A stretch of 64,000 nt of DNA from Rhizobium rhododendri (lineage in GTDB: Bacteria > Pseudomonadota > Alphaproteobacteria > Rhizobiales > Rhizobiaceae), in the NCBI RefSeq assembly GCF_007000325.2, contig NZ_CP117270.1, positions 62,001-126,000 on the forward strand. The letters run 5' to 3'. The notes below the pieces were generated by a model. That model was not told where the DNA came from and made no database searches. It worked only from the letters and a program-made list of their open reading frames with translations. Below are positions 9,361 to 18,643 of the stretch, piece after piece. Position 1 is the first letter of the stretch, and each line of letters opens with the position of its first letter. The position numbers and the translations under genes are program-made.

Positions 9361-10041
9361 TTACCGTCCTTTCGGCAAGTTCGCCCAAATCATGGCTTCC
9401 CTTGAAAGCCCCTCGAATGAACTGAATACCTTGTCGGCGCCCGCTTCAAGCAAATGTGTCTCGTGCTCAGCATAGGAGTGGCCTCCGCCGGTAAAGCCGA
9501 AAACCGTCATGCCGGCCGCACGTCCCGCCTGCGCGCCAAACAACGAATCTTCGATGACGAGACAATCAGACGGAGCGAACCCCATCTTGCTGGCTGCGAA
9601 GAGAAACAGGTCCGGGGCGGGCTTGCCGTGTTTCACCATGGACGAACTGAAAATGTCGTCGCCGAAAAACGAAATCAGTCCAGTCAGCGACAGGCTATGC
9701 TGTATTCTTTCCAGCGAGGAAGACGAGGCGACGCAGCATCGTGCATCGAGAGCGGACAGAAAAGCCGCCACGCCCTTCATGGCTTCGAGTTGCTCGGTGA
9801 AGACCTCTTTGGTTTCCAGCCAGACGTCCTCGACATGGTCCCTAGGGTAATCTTGTCCTGTCAGATCATGTATGCGGGCGAAGATATCGGCCTGCTTCAT
9901 TCCAAAGCATTTGCCGACCACGTCCGGGGTGATTGTCAGCCCGTGCCTTGCATACACCCGAACATAGGCCGAGGCAGCCAACGGCTCGCTATCGACAAGA
10001 ACGCCATCGCAATCGAATATGAAAAGCCGGTCTTTTGCCAA
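9361..10041 (-). CDS. HAD-superfamily hydrolase, beta-phosphoglucomutase/sugar phosphatase-like
   Basis: 226-residue HAD hydrolase, probably acting on a phosphorylated sugar or polyol. The nucleophile motif FDCDGVLVDSE holds D10 and D12; later motifs are a Ser-rich loop (VASSSS) and GKPAPDLF and VIEDSLFG. I chose a TTG start at 10041 because a GGGAGGG ribosome site sits 8 nt upstream; the in-frame ATG at 10077 has none. It lies between the two PTS operons on the minus strand. A role in removing phosphate from PTS products is possible but not shown. Confidence 0.82.
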   Translation of the reverse strand: MAKDRLFIFDCDGVLVDSEPLAASAYVRVYARHGLTITPDVVGKCFGMKQADIFARIHDLTGQDYPRDHVEDVWLETKEVFTEQLEAMKGVAAFLSALDARCCVASSSSLERIQHSLSLTGLISFFGDDIFSSSMVKHGKPAPDLFLFAASKMGFAPSDCLVIEDSLFGAQAGRAAGMTVFGFTGGGHSYAEHETHLLEAGADKVFSSFEGLSREAMIWANLPKGR

Positions 10042-10146
10042 TCCCTGTCCCTCCCCGGACACTGTGCGGAATTCCATTGGAGATGCTGCTAACTGCCTTT
10101 TGCTAAAGAAAAGTTCGTCTCGCTCCCCGCTTCGAATTTATACATA

Positions 10147-10171
10147 TTGACATACCACAATACAAATGTTC
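10147..10171 (+). promoter_or_regulatory. Promoter/operator region of the glucitol-type PTS operon
   Basis: TTGACA at 10147-10152 is followed 9 nt later by ACAAATGTTC (10162-10171), which also forms the palindrome AAATG-TT-CATTT. A clear -10 box is not visible at 17 nt, so the element is called on the -35 and the shared operator-like motif. Confidence 0.45.
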
Positions 10172-10225
10172 ATTTATGACGTGAGGATGAATGACTGGGC
10201 AGCGACACTTTCGGGAGGGGTGAAG

Positions 10226-10651
10226 ATGGCTATATGGCAATGGGCGCTGCTCGCTTTGGGCGCGGTGTGGATGTTGCAAGTGATTGGCGTCTGGCTGCAG
10301 ATGCGGCACTACACAGACGTCTTCAAAGGAATAACCAGCAAATATAATGACGGATACGTGGGTGCCGGACACGCGCGCGGTCGCCTCAGAAGAGGCACGA
10401 TTGCATTGCTGGTCGTCGGCCAGGACATGAAGGTGCAACGCCTCATGACGATGACCGGACGTTCCGTTTTCGCCAAATTCAAGCGAAACGAGCAATATGA
10501 AGGCCAGTCGCTCAATGCATTGAAAGCTGCGCAAGCCGTCGCTGCTGCGGACAACACGCACGCGGCCATTTCCAAGGCAATCGAGCAGGTCGAGCACGTT
10601 CGAGAGGGCAAGGGGCCGGCAGCGCCGCGCCTCAGGCTGGCCTCGGCATAA
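10226..10651 (+). CDS. gutM: Glucitol operon activator-type protein (GutM family)
   Basis: 141 residues from the ATG at 10226, preceded by a GGGAGGGG ribosome site. One N-terminal hydrophobic segment (AIWQWALLALGAVWMLQVIG) anchors it to the membrane. The rest (YVGAGHARGRLRRGTIALLVV, with MTMTGRSVFAKFK) matches GutM/SrlM proteins. In enterobacteria GutM affects expression of the glucitol operon. It is first in this operon, 48 nt ahead of the IIC gene. Confidence 0.82.
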   Translation: MAIWQWALLALGAVWMLQVIGVWLQMRHYTDVFKGITSKYNDGYVGAGHARGRLRRGTIALLVVGQDMKVQRLMTMTGRSVFAKFKRNEQYEGQSLNALKAAQAVAAADNTHAAISKAIEQVEHVREGKGPAAPRLRLASA

Positions 10652-10699
10652 AAACCAAAGCTATTTCAGATCAACCGAACTGCATTCAAGGAGGAGAGA

Positions 10700-11449
10700 A
10701 TGTTATTCGCGTCAGTGCTGGCCGATCATGGCCATCTCACTATACACGATTTAGGGTCGACGTTTTCCGATGCTGCCTTGCACGGAAAGATGGTTGCCAA
10801 GGGAGCCGCCGATAAGCTTATCGTTCTGGCCCAGGCAAATTCCGACATTTCCGTCGAGCAATTCAAGGAAAAGCTGAACAGCGTCAACAAAGAAGAGCAG
10901 CTCGGCGGACTGGCGAATATCGGCAAGTATTTCATCGGCATTTTCCAGAAGGGCGGCGAGGTCTTCGCAGGCTTCGTGACAGGAATTATCCCGACGCTGG
11001 TCGTGCTGATGACCGCCTTCTATGCCCTGACCGAAATGGTCGGCGAGGAGCGCGTGCACGGCATTGCTCGCGGCGCCGGGCGCATTGCCTTGACGCGCTA
11101 TACCGTGCTGCCGCTGCTGTCGGTGTTCTTCCTGACCAACCCGATGGCCTATACCTTCGGCGCGTTCCTGGAAGAAAAGCACAAGCCTGCCTTTTACGAT
11201 GCAGCTGTGTCCTACGTTCATCCGCCGCTCGGCTTGTTTCCGCATATCAATCCCGGCGAATACTTCGTCTGGGGCGGCGTTCTCGTGGCGCTGCAGGAGC
11301 TGGAAAAGCGCGGCGTCGTCCCGGGCGGATACCACATCAAGATGGCCATCTGGTACGCCATTGTTGGCCTCGTGGTGATCCTGCTGAAGGGCATGCTGAC
11401 GGAACGTATCACAATGATCATGGCCCGCCGTCAAGGCGTGGAACTCTGA
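10700..11449 (+). CDS. srlA: PTS glucitol/sorbitol-type enzyme IIC with an N-terminal extension
   Basis: 249 residues with an excellent AAGGAGG ribosome site. From about residue 75 it follows Srl[21 protein letters not shown], then [12 protein letters not shown] and [17 protein letters not shown]. coli SrlA is 187 residues and starts near that point. Here about 70 extra polar residues ([20 protein letters not shown] and an [16 protein letters not shown] helix) precede it. The permease half is a multi-pass membrane protein. It works with the IIBC and IIA genes that follow. Confidence 0.9.
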   Translation: MLFASVLADHGHLTIHDLGSTFSDAALHGKMVAKGAADKLIVLAQANSDISVEQFKEKLNSVNKEEQLGGLANIGKYFIGIFQKGGEVFAGFVTGIIPTLVVLMTAFYALTEMVGEERVHGIARGAGRIALTRYTVLPLLSVFFLTNPMAYTFGAFLEEKHKPAFYDAAVSYVHPPLGLFPHINPGEYFVWGGVLVALQELEKRGVVPGGYHIKMAIWYAIVGLVVILLKGMLTERITMIMARRQGVEL

Positions 11450-11474
11450 TTGCCACTTGGGAGGAGGGGCTATT

Positions 11475-12473
11475 ATGGCAACTGAATACAAGGCAGTAAA
11501 TATTTCGAGGGGTCCCCAGGGCTGGGGTGGCCCGCTGGTTATCCAGCCGACCATGCAGCGCAACAAGATCGTCTCGGTCACCGGCGGCGGTATTCACCCC
11601 GTCGCGCGGCGGATCGCGGAACTGACCGGCGGCGAAGCCGTCGACGGTTTCCGGGCGCCACCGGTCGAGGGCGAAATGGCCGTTGTCGTCGTCGATTGCG
11701 GCGGTACTGCGCGATGCGGGGTCTATCCGCGCAAGCGCATCCCCACCGTCAACATCACGCCTGTCGGACAGTCGGGACCTCTGGCGCAATTCATTACCGA
11801 AGACATCTATGTCTCCGGGGTGAAGGAGCAGAACATCACCATGGCCGACGGTTCCCAGCCGGTTACCGTGGCAGCGGCCGGAGGGGCTCCGAAGGCAACC
11901 GCCGCCCCCAAGACGATACCTGTCGAGACCGGCGGTGGTGGTTTCATCAACCTGATTGCTGGCATCGGTCGCGTCATGGGCCGCGTCGTCGGCATCTTCT
12001 TCAATGCCGGACGCCGTACGATCGACCAGGTCATCCGCAACGTGCTGCCGTTCATGGCATTTGTGACCATGCTGATAGGCTTCATTCTGTATACCGGCGT
12101 TGGCGATGTGCTTGCCGAGCCGATGGGGCCGCTTGCCAACAATATCGTCGGCCTTCTGATCATCTCCGCCATCTGCGGCCTGCCGTTCCTGTCGCCTATT
12201 CTCGGCCCAGGTGCGGTTATCGCCCAGGTCATTGGCGTGGCGATCATCGGCCCGCAGATCGCAAACGGCACCATTGCGCCCGCAATGGCCCTCCCGGCAC
12301 TCTTTGCCTACAATGCGCAGGTCGGTTGCGACTTCGTGCCTGTGGGCCTGGCGCTGGGTGAGGCAAAACCCAAGACGATCGAGATCGGCGTTCCCGCAGT
12401 CCTCATCAGTCGCCAGATCATGGCCCCGGTTTCTGTGCTCATTGCCTGGGTTACCAGCCTGATCGTGTTCTAA
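11475..12473 (+). CDS. srlE: PTS glucitol/sorbitol-type enzyme IIBC
   Basis: 332 residues from the ATG at 11475 (GGAGGAGGGG site). The N-terminal IIB domain has [20 protein letters not shown], with C75 the expected phospho-cysteine, and [19 protein letters not shown]. After a linker rich in Ala and Pro, the C-terminal membrane domain has [12 protein letters not shown] and [17 protein letters not shown]. These match SrlE closely. It phosphorylates the substrate during import. Confidence 0.92.
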   Translation: MATEYKAVNISRGPQGWGGPLVIQPTMQRNKIVSVTGGGIHPVARRIAELTGGEAVDGFRAPPVEGEMAVVVVDCGGTARCGVYPRKRIPTVNITPVGQSGPLAQFITEDIYVSGVKEQNITMADGSQPVTVAAAGGAPKATAAPKTIPVETGGGGFINLIAGIGRVMGRVVGIFFNAGRRTIDQVIRNVLPFMAFVTMLIGFILYTGVGDVLAEPMGPLANNIVGLLIISAICGLPFLSPILGPGAVIAQVIGVAIIGPQIANGTIAPAMALPALFAYNAQVGCDFVPVGLALGEAKPKTIEIGVPAVLISRQIMAPVSVLIAWVTSLIVF

Positions 12474-12561
12474 GCCAACGCGTGCGGACGTCCAGCAGAC
12501 TGCCCGCACGCCCAATGCTACAACACCAGGCCGAGCTATTTCTATAGAGAAGGATTTGTCC

Positions 12562-12942
12562 ATGGCACTGCACCTCAAGACGCAGATTACCGCCGTCGGT
12601 CCCGACGTGGCCGATCTGGCCGATGGCGGGGTCCTCATTCTGTTTGCCGACGGCGCTCCGCCCGAACTGGCCGAAGTGTCCGTCCTCCATCTGCCCGATG
12701 TCGGGCCCACCGAACAGGAGCCTTCCGTGGGCTCGCCGATCATGGTGGGTTCTGCCAGCAGTCGGATCACGGCGATCGGGCCGATTGCCTGGAACAAGGT
12801 GCTGGAAATCGGCCACGTCGTCATCAACTTCAACGACGCTACGACCGTCGACAGCCCGGGTGCCATCTGCGCTGCGGCAATCGACGCGGATGTGTTGAAA
12901 AGCGCGCTTTCCGTCGGGACGACGATCACCATCGGTGATTGA
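12562..12942 (+). CDS. srlB: PTS glucitol/sorbitol-type enzyme IIA
   Basis: 126 residues from ATG 12562; an upstream TTG adds only two residues. The phospho-histidine expected at position 43 is present in VLHLPD. The stretch GPIAWNKVLEIGHVVINF matches SrlB. It takes phosphate from the HPr domain of the fusion encoded immediately downstream and donates it to SrlE. It completes the second PTS of the island. Confidence 0.9.
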   Translation: MALHLKTQITAVGPDVADLADGGVLILFADGAPPELAEVSVLHLPDVGPTEQEPSVGSPIMVGSASSRITAIGPIAWNKVLEIGHVVINFNDATTVDSPGAICAAAIDADVLKSALSVGTTITIGD

Positions 12943-12981
12943 TCTCGACTGTTGCTGATTATCTAGTGAATGGATGTTTTT

Positions 12982-14946
12982 ATGGAACGCTCAACAATTG
13001 TGCGCGTGAAGGAAGGTCTTCATGCTCGTCCGGCAACTCGCTTCGTCAAGCTGGCGAAGAGCTTTGCGAGCGAAGTGGAGATCGTCAAGGATGCGAAGGT
13101 CGTCAGTGCGAAAAGCTCGGTAAAATTGATGCTGCTAGCGGTCAAGGAAAATGACTCTGTGGCGCTGCGAGCGACTGGCGCCGACGCACTGGAAGCGCTG
13201 GATGCACTGGTGGAGTTCCTGGAGAATCCGGAGTCGGGTCTCGACGGCGTCACAAATGCCTCTGCGGCCCCAGCTGCAAGTGACGCTACCGGCAATGCAG
13301 CGCCTGAGCGCGCCGGCGTGCTTCAGGGGATCGCCGCCAGCGAGGGCGTCGGGCTGGCGAAGATATTTCGCTATTTTCCGAAGAAATTCAAACCTATGCA
13401 ACGCCGGTTGCGGGACGATGAAATCCTCTTCGAAATCGAGCGATTCGAGAAGGCGATCTCGTCTGTCAGACAGCAGATGGAGGCAGCCCTCGCTGCCAAG
13501 GGATTGTCTGAAACGGACAGCAGCATCATTTCCGCGCTTGTCGAGATTGCCGGCGATCCTGAGATCATCGACGGCGTCGTGGTTGCGATCGGCGAGGGCC
13601 TCGATGCGACCGATGCCGTCTTGAAGGTTACGGACGAAACGGCAGCCTCCTTCGGTCGCGTTTCCGATGCCTATCTGAATGCAAGAGCCGACGACGTAAA
13701 AGCCATTGCGCGACAGATCTGTCTGGCGCTTGCCGGCGAGCGAGATATCGGTCTCGATGAAATCACGGAGCCATCCATTGTGCTGGCGGAAGACATCGGC
13801 GCCTGGGACCTGGCGCGCGCACCGGTTAAACTGATCAAGGGCGTTATCTGCGCCCACGGTGGCGCCACGTCGCATATCGCCATCATTGCAAGGGCGCACG
13901 GCATTCCGGCTGTCCTCGGTCTCGGCAATGGTATCGACGCCCTCGTCGCGGCCACGGACGTTGCCATCGATGGCGGCAAGGGACTTATCTATCCCGATCC
14001 GGATGCGGCGTTACGCGAGACGTTCGCCCGGCGTCTTGACGCGGCGGCGAATGAGGAAGTTCGTCTGCGTGCATTCAAGGATGTGCGGCCGCATCTCGCG
14101 GACGGCACGCCGATCGAGGTTGCCGCAAACATAGGCTCCATCGAGGAACTCGAAGCCGCCAAGGAAGCCGGTGCGATGGGCATCGGCCTGTTCCGTACCG
14201 AACTCCTGTTCATGAAGCACGGCGGATTGCCGAGCGAGGACATGCAGTTCGATATCTATTCTCAGGCAGCGCGGGGAATGGCACCCGATCCGGTCATCAT
14301 CCGGACGCTCGACATCGGTGGCGACAAGCCAGTGTCGGGCATCGTGTTTCCCGAGGAGCAGAACCCGTTCCTGGGTTGGCGTGGTGTGCGCATGTGTCTC
14401 GACAGGCCGGATATCTTCAAGCCGCAACTGCGGGCACTGCTGCGCGCCGCAACGCAAGGCAATATCAAGGTGATGTTGCCGATGGTATCCACCATCGAAG
14501 AGGTCAAGCGCACGCGGGATCTGATCGGCGAATGCACGCGCGAACTTGCCGCGGAAGGAAAGCCTTTTGCGAGCTTCGCTCTCGGCGTGATGATCGAGAC
14601 GCCCGCAGCGGTGATGATTGCGCCGTCGCTGGCAAGAGAGGTCGATTTCTTCTCGATCGGCACAAACGATCTGACGCAATACATCATGGCGGCCGACCGG
14701 ATGAACCCGCAGGTGGCGGCACTCAATGACGTCGGCAATGCGGCAGTCCTGACGGCAATCGAGATGGCAGCGAGGGCCGGCAAGGAGGCTGGTATCATGG
14801 TCGGCATGTGCGGGGAGGCCGCTGCCCGCCCGGACCTGATCCCGTTGTTCCTGAAATTCGGTTTGACCGAACTCAGCATGAGCTCCGCCTCCATTCCGCG
14901 CGCGAAGAAATGCATTTCGGAACTCGGCTCCGCAAGCGCCGGTTGA
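12982..14946 (+). CDS. HPr-Enzyme I fusion, phosphoenolpyruvate-protein phosphotransferase
   Basis: 654 residues. Residues 1-85 are an HPr domain with the phospho-histidine in GLHARPATRFV (H14), and a Ser-containing segment SAKSSVKLMLL at the position of the regulatory Ser in other HPrs. A linker rich in Ala and Ser joins it to Enzyme I: GGATSHIAIIARAHGIPA with H298, GLFRTELLFM, TLDIGGDKP, and the C-terminal MVGMCGEAA with the active-site Cys. There is no N-terminal GAF domain, so this is not the nitrogen-PTS protein PtsP. The fusion gives both local PTS permeases a private phosphate source. ATG 12970 is an alternative start; neither has a strong ribosome site. Confidence 0.92.
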   Translation: MERSTIVRVKEGLHARPATRFVKLAKSFASEVEIVKDAKVVSAKSSVKLMLLAVKENDSVALRATGADALEALDALVEFLENPESGLDGVTNASAAPAASDATGNAAPERAGVLQGIAASEGVGLAKIFRYFPKKFKPMQRRLRDDEILFEIERFEKAISSVRQQMEAALAAKGLSETDSSIISALVEIAGDPEIIDGVVVAIGEGLDATDAVLKVTDETAASFGRVSDAYLNARADDVKAIARQICLALAGERDIGLDEITEPSIVLAEDIGAWDLARAPVKLIKGVICAHGGATSHIAIIARAHGIPAVLGLGNGIDALVAATDVAIDGGKGLIYPDPDAALRETFARRLDAAANEEVRLRAFKDVRPHLADGTPIEVAANIGSIEELEAAKEAGAMGIGLFRTELLFMKHGGLPSEDMQFDIYSQAARGMAPDPVIIRTLDIGGDKPVSGIVFPEEQNPFLGWRGVRMCLDRPDIFKPQLRALLRAATQGNIKVMLPMVSTIEEVKRTRDLIGECTRELAAEGKPFASFALGVMIETPAAVMIAPSLAREVDFFSIGTNDLTQYIMAADRMNPQVAALNDVGNAAVLTAIEMAARAGKEAGIMVGMCGEAAARPDLIPLFLKFGLTELSMSSASIPRAKKCISELGSASAG

Positions 14947-15043
14947 TCTGCCGGAGCCGGATATCGAAACCGTAATGACGATTTCCAATTGCGCCTACTG
15001 TTGTTAAGGGTAGTTTTTTACTTCCTAAGACGCGGGAGCCAAC

Positions 15044-16081
15044 TTGGCACGTTCGAAGAAAGACATCTCAAAATCCGAAGGCGCAGAAGATCAGGCCCCA
15101 TCGGCCGGCCAGACTTCGGGCAACCGGGCTGACAGAATGCGCATTCGGGCTGCCTGGATGTATTTCGTCGAGCAAATGACCCAGAACGACATCGCGGATA
15201 TTCTGGGCGTCGGGCGCGTCACCGTCGTTCGCATGCTGGCGGAGGCGCGAATTCGCAACGAAGTAAAAATCGCCATTGAGGGAGAGCTTGCGGAAATCGT
15301 CGGGCTCGAGCGATCGCTCGAGATCGCCTTCGGAATAGAGCAGGTGGTCGTGGCACCTTTGTCCGATCCGGAAGCGGACCCCATCCCGACGATCAGTGCA
15401 GCAACCGGTGCGTTTCTGTCTAACGCGATGAAGCCGGGAATGACGGTCGGTGTCGGCTGGGGCAGGACGTTGTTTGCCTGTCTTTCGTCGATCAATGCCC
15501 GTAATCTTCAGGATTTCAAGGTGATTTCGCTTCTGGGCGGTGTCAGCCAGGCGCGCCGATTCAATCCTGCCGAATTTGCCTGGCGCTTTGCCCAGGTGTT
15601 CCAAGGCGACGGCTACCTCATTCCGGCGCCAGCGATGGTCGACAGCCTGGAAACGAAGGAAGCGCTGATCAAGCGATGCGGTCTCCAGGATATTTTGGAC
15701 ATGGCCGACAATATGGATGCGGTGGTTGTCAGTGTCGGCGGCATCGATTCTGCAACAACCTTTTATCGCGGCGGCTTTCTTACCGAGAAGCAGAGAAGCG
15801 AACTGGAAAAGCTGGGCGCGGTTGGCGACCTGCTATTCCATTTTTACGATCGAAATGGCGATGTGCTGAATCATCCGATCAACAATCTCATCATGTCGGT
15901 CGAGGTCGATCGTATCCGCCGAACTCCCTTGCGGATCCTCGCTTCGGGCGGAATAGACAAGCGCGAATCGATGCTCGGCGCCATGCGCCTTGTCCAGCCA
16001 ACGGTCCTCATCACCGATGAGGAAAGTGCACGGCGCCTGTTGCAGGGCGCAGATGATTTCCTGGCAGCAGAAGCGCCATAA
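15044..16081 (+). CDS. SorC/DeoR-type sugar-binding transcriptional regulator
   Basis: 345 residues. An N-terminal helix-turn-helix (MTQNDIADILGVGRVTVVRMLAEAR) is followed by a sugar-phosphate-binding domain with GVGWGRTL and ISLLGG, and a C-terminal LRILASGGIDKRESMLGA segment. I took the TTG at 15044 because GGGAG lies 7 nt upstream. Proteins of this family usually respond to a phosphorylated sugar. It stands between the glucitol-type PTS and the dehydrogenase operon, and is the likely regulator of both, possibly through ACAAATGTNC sites. Confidence 0.9.
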   Translation: MARSKKDISKSEGAEDQAPSAGQTSGNRADRMRIRAAWMYFVEQMTQNDIADILGVGRVTVVRMLAEARIRNEVKIAIEGELAEIVGLERSLEIAFGIEQVVVAPLSDPEADPIPTISAATGAFLSNAMKPGMTVGVGWGRTLFACLSSINARNLQDFKVISLLGGVSQARRFNPAEFAWRFAQVFQGDGYLIPAPAMVDSLETKEALIKRCGLQDILDMADNMDAVVVSVGGIDSATTFYRGGFLTEKQRSELEKLGAVGDLLFHFYDRNGDVLNHPINNLIMSVEVDRIRRTPLRILASGGIDKRESMLGAMRLVQPTVLITDEESARRLLQGADDFLAAEAP

Positions 16082-16206
16082 ACCTCGCCTGAACTACCCA
16101 TTTATCCGTGAAATTCGAGAGCCGGCCGATCCCACATCGGTGGCATGCGTACGCTGTTGCCTGATCGGAGCAGCGCATCTTTGAGGTCTCGAAATGAACA
16201 TTCGCG

Positions 16207-16236
16207 TTGACAGAAAGACAAATGTACGAATACAGT
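16207..16236 (+). promoter_or_regulatory. Sigma70-like promoter with embedded operator-like element
   Basis: TTGACA at 16207-16212, 18-nt spacer, TACAGT at 16231-16236. The spacer holds ACAAATGTAC (16218-16227). Upstream, GAACATT at 16197-16203 makes an inverted repeat with AATGT in that element. It drives the dehydrogenase operon starting at 16281. Confidence 0.6.
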
Positions 16237-16280
16237 CGTACTGAAAGACACGGTCATTAATTAACTTGGGAGGAGTTTCT

Positions 16281-17606
16281 ATGGCTATCAACGTCGCGCC
16301 AACGGGCTTGGCGCGTGACCTCATTGCACGCGCTGAAACAGGACGTCCGGTTCGTATCGGCTTGATCGGCTCAGGCGAAATGGGAACCGACATCGTTACT
16401 CGCGTAGCCCACATGACGGGCATCGAGATCGGTGCAATCTGCGATCTCAATCTTCCCGCCGCGTCACGCGCGGTCGACATTGCCTACCAGGAAACCGGAC
16501 ATGCACGCGAAGCCGACAGCGCAAGCGCGCTGACGGCGGCGATGGAAAGCGGCAAGATCGCCGTCACCAGCGATGCCAATCTCATCCTGCAGAATGGCCT
16601 GATCGACGTCGTGATCGATGCGACCGGCGTGCCCGCCGTTGGCGCTGAAATCGGCCTCTCCGCCATGGAAAATGGCAAGCACCTCGTCATGATGAACGTC
16701 GAAGCCGACGTGACGATAGGGGCTTTCCTGAAGAGCGAGGCCGAGCGCCTTGGCGTTACCTACTCGCTGGGCGCCGGCGATGAACCGTCTTCCTGCATGG
16801 AGCTGATCGAATTCGTCTCGGCGATGGGGCATCCGATCGTTGCGGCCGGCAAGGGAAAGAACAATCCCCTGAACATCGATGCCATACCGGACGACTATGC
16901 AGAGGAGGCCGCGCGCCGACACATGAATGTCCGTATGCTCGTCGAATTCGTCGATGGATCGAAGACGATGGTCGAGATGGCGGCAATCGCCAATGCGACC
17001 GGGCTGGTTCCTGACAAACCCGGCATGCACGGCCCGGCAGCAACGCTCGACCAGCTTGCAAAGACGCTTGTGCCTGAAAAGGACGGTGGCGTGCTGTCGC
17101 GCATCGGAGTCGTCGATTATTCCATCGGCAAGGGTGTGGCGCCCGGCGTTTTCGTCGTTGCCGACATGTCGCATCCGCGGATTTCGGAGCGAATGGAAGA
17201 CCTGAAGATGGGCAAGGGCCCGTACTTCACATTCCATCGGCCCTACCACCTGACGTCTCTCGAAGTGCCGCTGACCTGCGCGCGCGTCGTGCTTTACGGC
17301 AAGGCCGACATGGTGCCCCTGTCGAAGCCGGTCGCAGAGGTCTGTGCTGTCGCCAAGAAGGATATGAAGCCGGGCGAAAAACTCGATGCAATCGGCGAAT
17401 ATTGCTACCGCGCCTGGATTATGACGGCGCCAGAGGCGCGCAGCGCGTCGGCCATTCCCTGCGGCTTGCTGCAGGGCGGCACTGTGACGGCCGCCATCAA
17501 AAAGGGTGAGCTGATCACCTATGCCAACGCGGCAGTGGCGCCGGGCTCGAAGATCGCAGCGCTGCGGGCGCGTCAGGACAAGCTTGTTTACGGGGCAGGA
17601 GCTTAA
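16281..17606 (+). CDS. NAD(P)-dependent dehydrogenase with C-terminal SAF domain (COG4091-like, homoserine dehydrogenase-like)
   Basis: 441 residues from ATG 16281, which has a GGGAGGAG ribosome site. The N-terminal Rossmann domain carries GLIGSGEMGTDIVTRV and VVIDATGVPAVGAE. The middle resembles homoserine dehydrogenase catalytic regions (YSLGAGDEPSSCMELIEF). The C-terminal SAF-like domain includes AKKDMKPGEKLDAIG and AIKKGELITYANA. It heads an operon with a TPP-dependent dehydrogenase complex, 2 nt before E1-alpha. It probably oxidises or rearranges the product of the PTS; the substrate is not known to me. It is not a threonine-pathway homoserine dehydrogenase, judging from context. Confidence 0.78.
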   Translation: MAINVAPTGLARDLIARAETGRPVRIGLIGSGEMGTDIVTRVAHMTGIEIGAICDLNLPAASRAVDIAYQETGHAREADSASALTAAMESGKIAVTSDANLILQNGLIDVVIDATGVPAVGAEIGLSAMENGKHLVMMNVEADVTIGAFLKSEAERLGVTYSLGAGDEPSSCMELIEFVSAMGHPIVAAGKGKNNPLNIDAIPDDYAEEAARRHMNVRMLVEFVDGSKTMVEMAAIANATGLVPDKPGMHGPAATLDQLAKTLVPEKDGGVLSRIGVVDYSIGKGVAPGVFVVADMSHPRISERMEDLKMGKGPYFTFHRPYHLTSLEVPLTCARVVLYGKADMVPLSKPVAEVCAVAKKDMKPGEKLDAIGEYCYRAWIMTAPEARSASAIPCGLLQGGTVTAAIKKGELITYANAAVAPGSKIAALRARQDKLVYGAGA

Positions 17607-17608
17607 GG

Positions 17609-18643
17609 ATGCCAAACAGTCCGACAGCCGAGGCAATTGTTGCTGAAACAGGCAACATGCCTTTTCTCTACAGGAATTTCAGCCGCGAGCAGCTCTTGGA
17701 AGCCTTGCGGAAGATGCATCTGATCCGGAAGTTCGAGGAAGGCGCCGAGGAGAGTTATACGCGTGGTCTGATTCATGGCACCATGCATCTTTCCATCGGT
17801 CAGGAAGCGAGCGCCATGGGCATCTGCCTGGCGCTGACCAACGAAGACCAGATCACCTCGACGCATCGCGGTCATGGCCATTGCATTGCCAAGGGTGCGG
17901 ATGTGAAGCGCATGTTCGCGGAGTTCTTCGGCAAGACGACCGGCTATTGTGCCGGTCGCGGTGGATCGATGCACATCGCCGATGTGACGACTGGAAACCT
18001 CGGTGCCAACGGCATCGTCGGCGGCGGCATTCCGATTGCGGTCGGCGCTGCGCTGACATCGAAGCGGATGAAAACCGGCAAGGTCGTCGTCTGTTTCTTT
18101 GGCGACGGCGCCAACAACGAAGGCGCATTCCATGAGGCGCTGAACATGGCGGCGGTCTGGAAGCTGCCGGTCGTCTTCGTCTGCGAGAACAACAAATACG
18201 GCATGTCGACTTCGACCGAGCGCTCGACCGCCGTCCCGAACATTGCCGATCGCGCGGCCGGCTATTCGATGCCGGGTGTCATCGTAGACGGCAACATCCT
18301 GTCGGATGTCGCGGAAGCCTCGCAGGCTGCCGTCGAGCGGGCGCGATCCGGTCTGGGGCCATCGCTCATCGAGTGCAAGACTTACCGGCATCGTGGCCAT
18401 TCCAAGAGCGACCGCAACCGCTACCGGACGAAGGACGAGATAGACGACTGGATGACCAATCGCGACCCGATAGACATGTTCGAGAAGCAGCTGGCCGAAT
18501 TCGGCATAGCGGACGAGGCGACGCTGGCAGGCATTCGCGACAGCGTTCGCGAGGAGATTGAAGCAGCCATCGAATTTGCCAAGTCCAGCCCATCGCCCGA
18601 AACGGCTGATCTCGGACAGAACGTATATACGGAGCAGTCGTAA
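17609..18643 (+). CDS. TPP-dependent dehydrogenase E1 component, alpha subunit (pyruvate/acetoin type)
   Basis: 344-residue E1-alpha. The thiamine diphosphate motif is [18 protein letters not shown], ending in ENN, and [12 protein letters not shown] and AGRGGSMHI are typical of PDH and acetoin dehydrogenase alpha subunits. With E1-beta it decarboxylates a 2-oxoacid or cleaves an alpha-hydroxyketone and transfers the acyl group to lipoate on E2. The stop overlaps the E1-beta start (TAATG). No E3 gene is nearby, so a housekeeping lipoamide dehydrogenase would be shared. Acetoin-type versus pyruvate-type cannot be decided by eye. Confidence 0.88.
   Translation: MPNSPTAEAIVAETGNMPFLYRNFSREQLLEALRKMHLIRKFEEGAEESYTRGLIHGTMHLSIGQEASAMGICLALTNEDQITSTHRGHGHCIAKGADVKRMFAEFFGKTTGYCAGRGGSMHIADVTTGNLGANGIVGGGIPIAVGAALTSKRMKTGKVVVCFFGDGANNEGAFHEALNMAAVWKLPVVFVCENNKYGMSTSTERSTAVPNIADRAAGYSMPGVIVDGNILSDVAEASQAAVERARSGLGPSLIECKTYRHRGHSKSDRNRYRTKDEIDDWMTNRDPIDMFEKQLAEFGIADEATLAGIRDSVREEIEAAIEFAKSSPSPETADLGQNVYTEQS

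Noticed and set aside
12982..14946. PtsP, the nitrogen-PTS Enzyme I
   Set aside because: It starts with an HPr domain instead of a GAF domain and lies in a sugar PTS operon.
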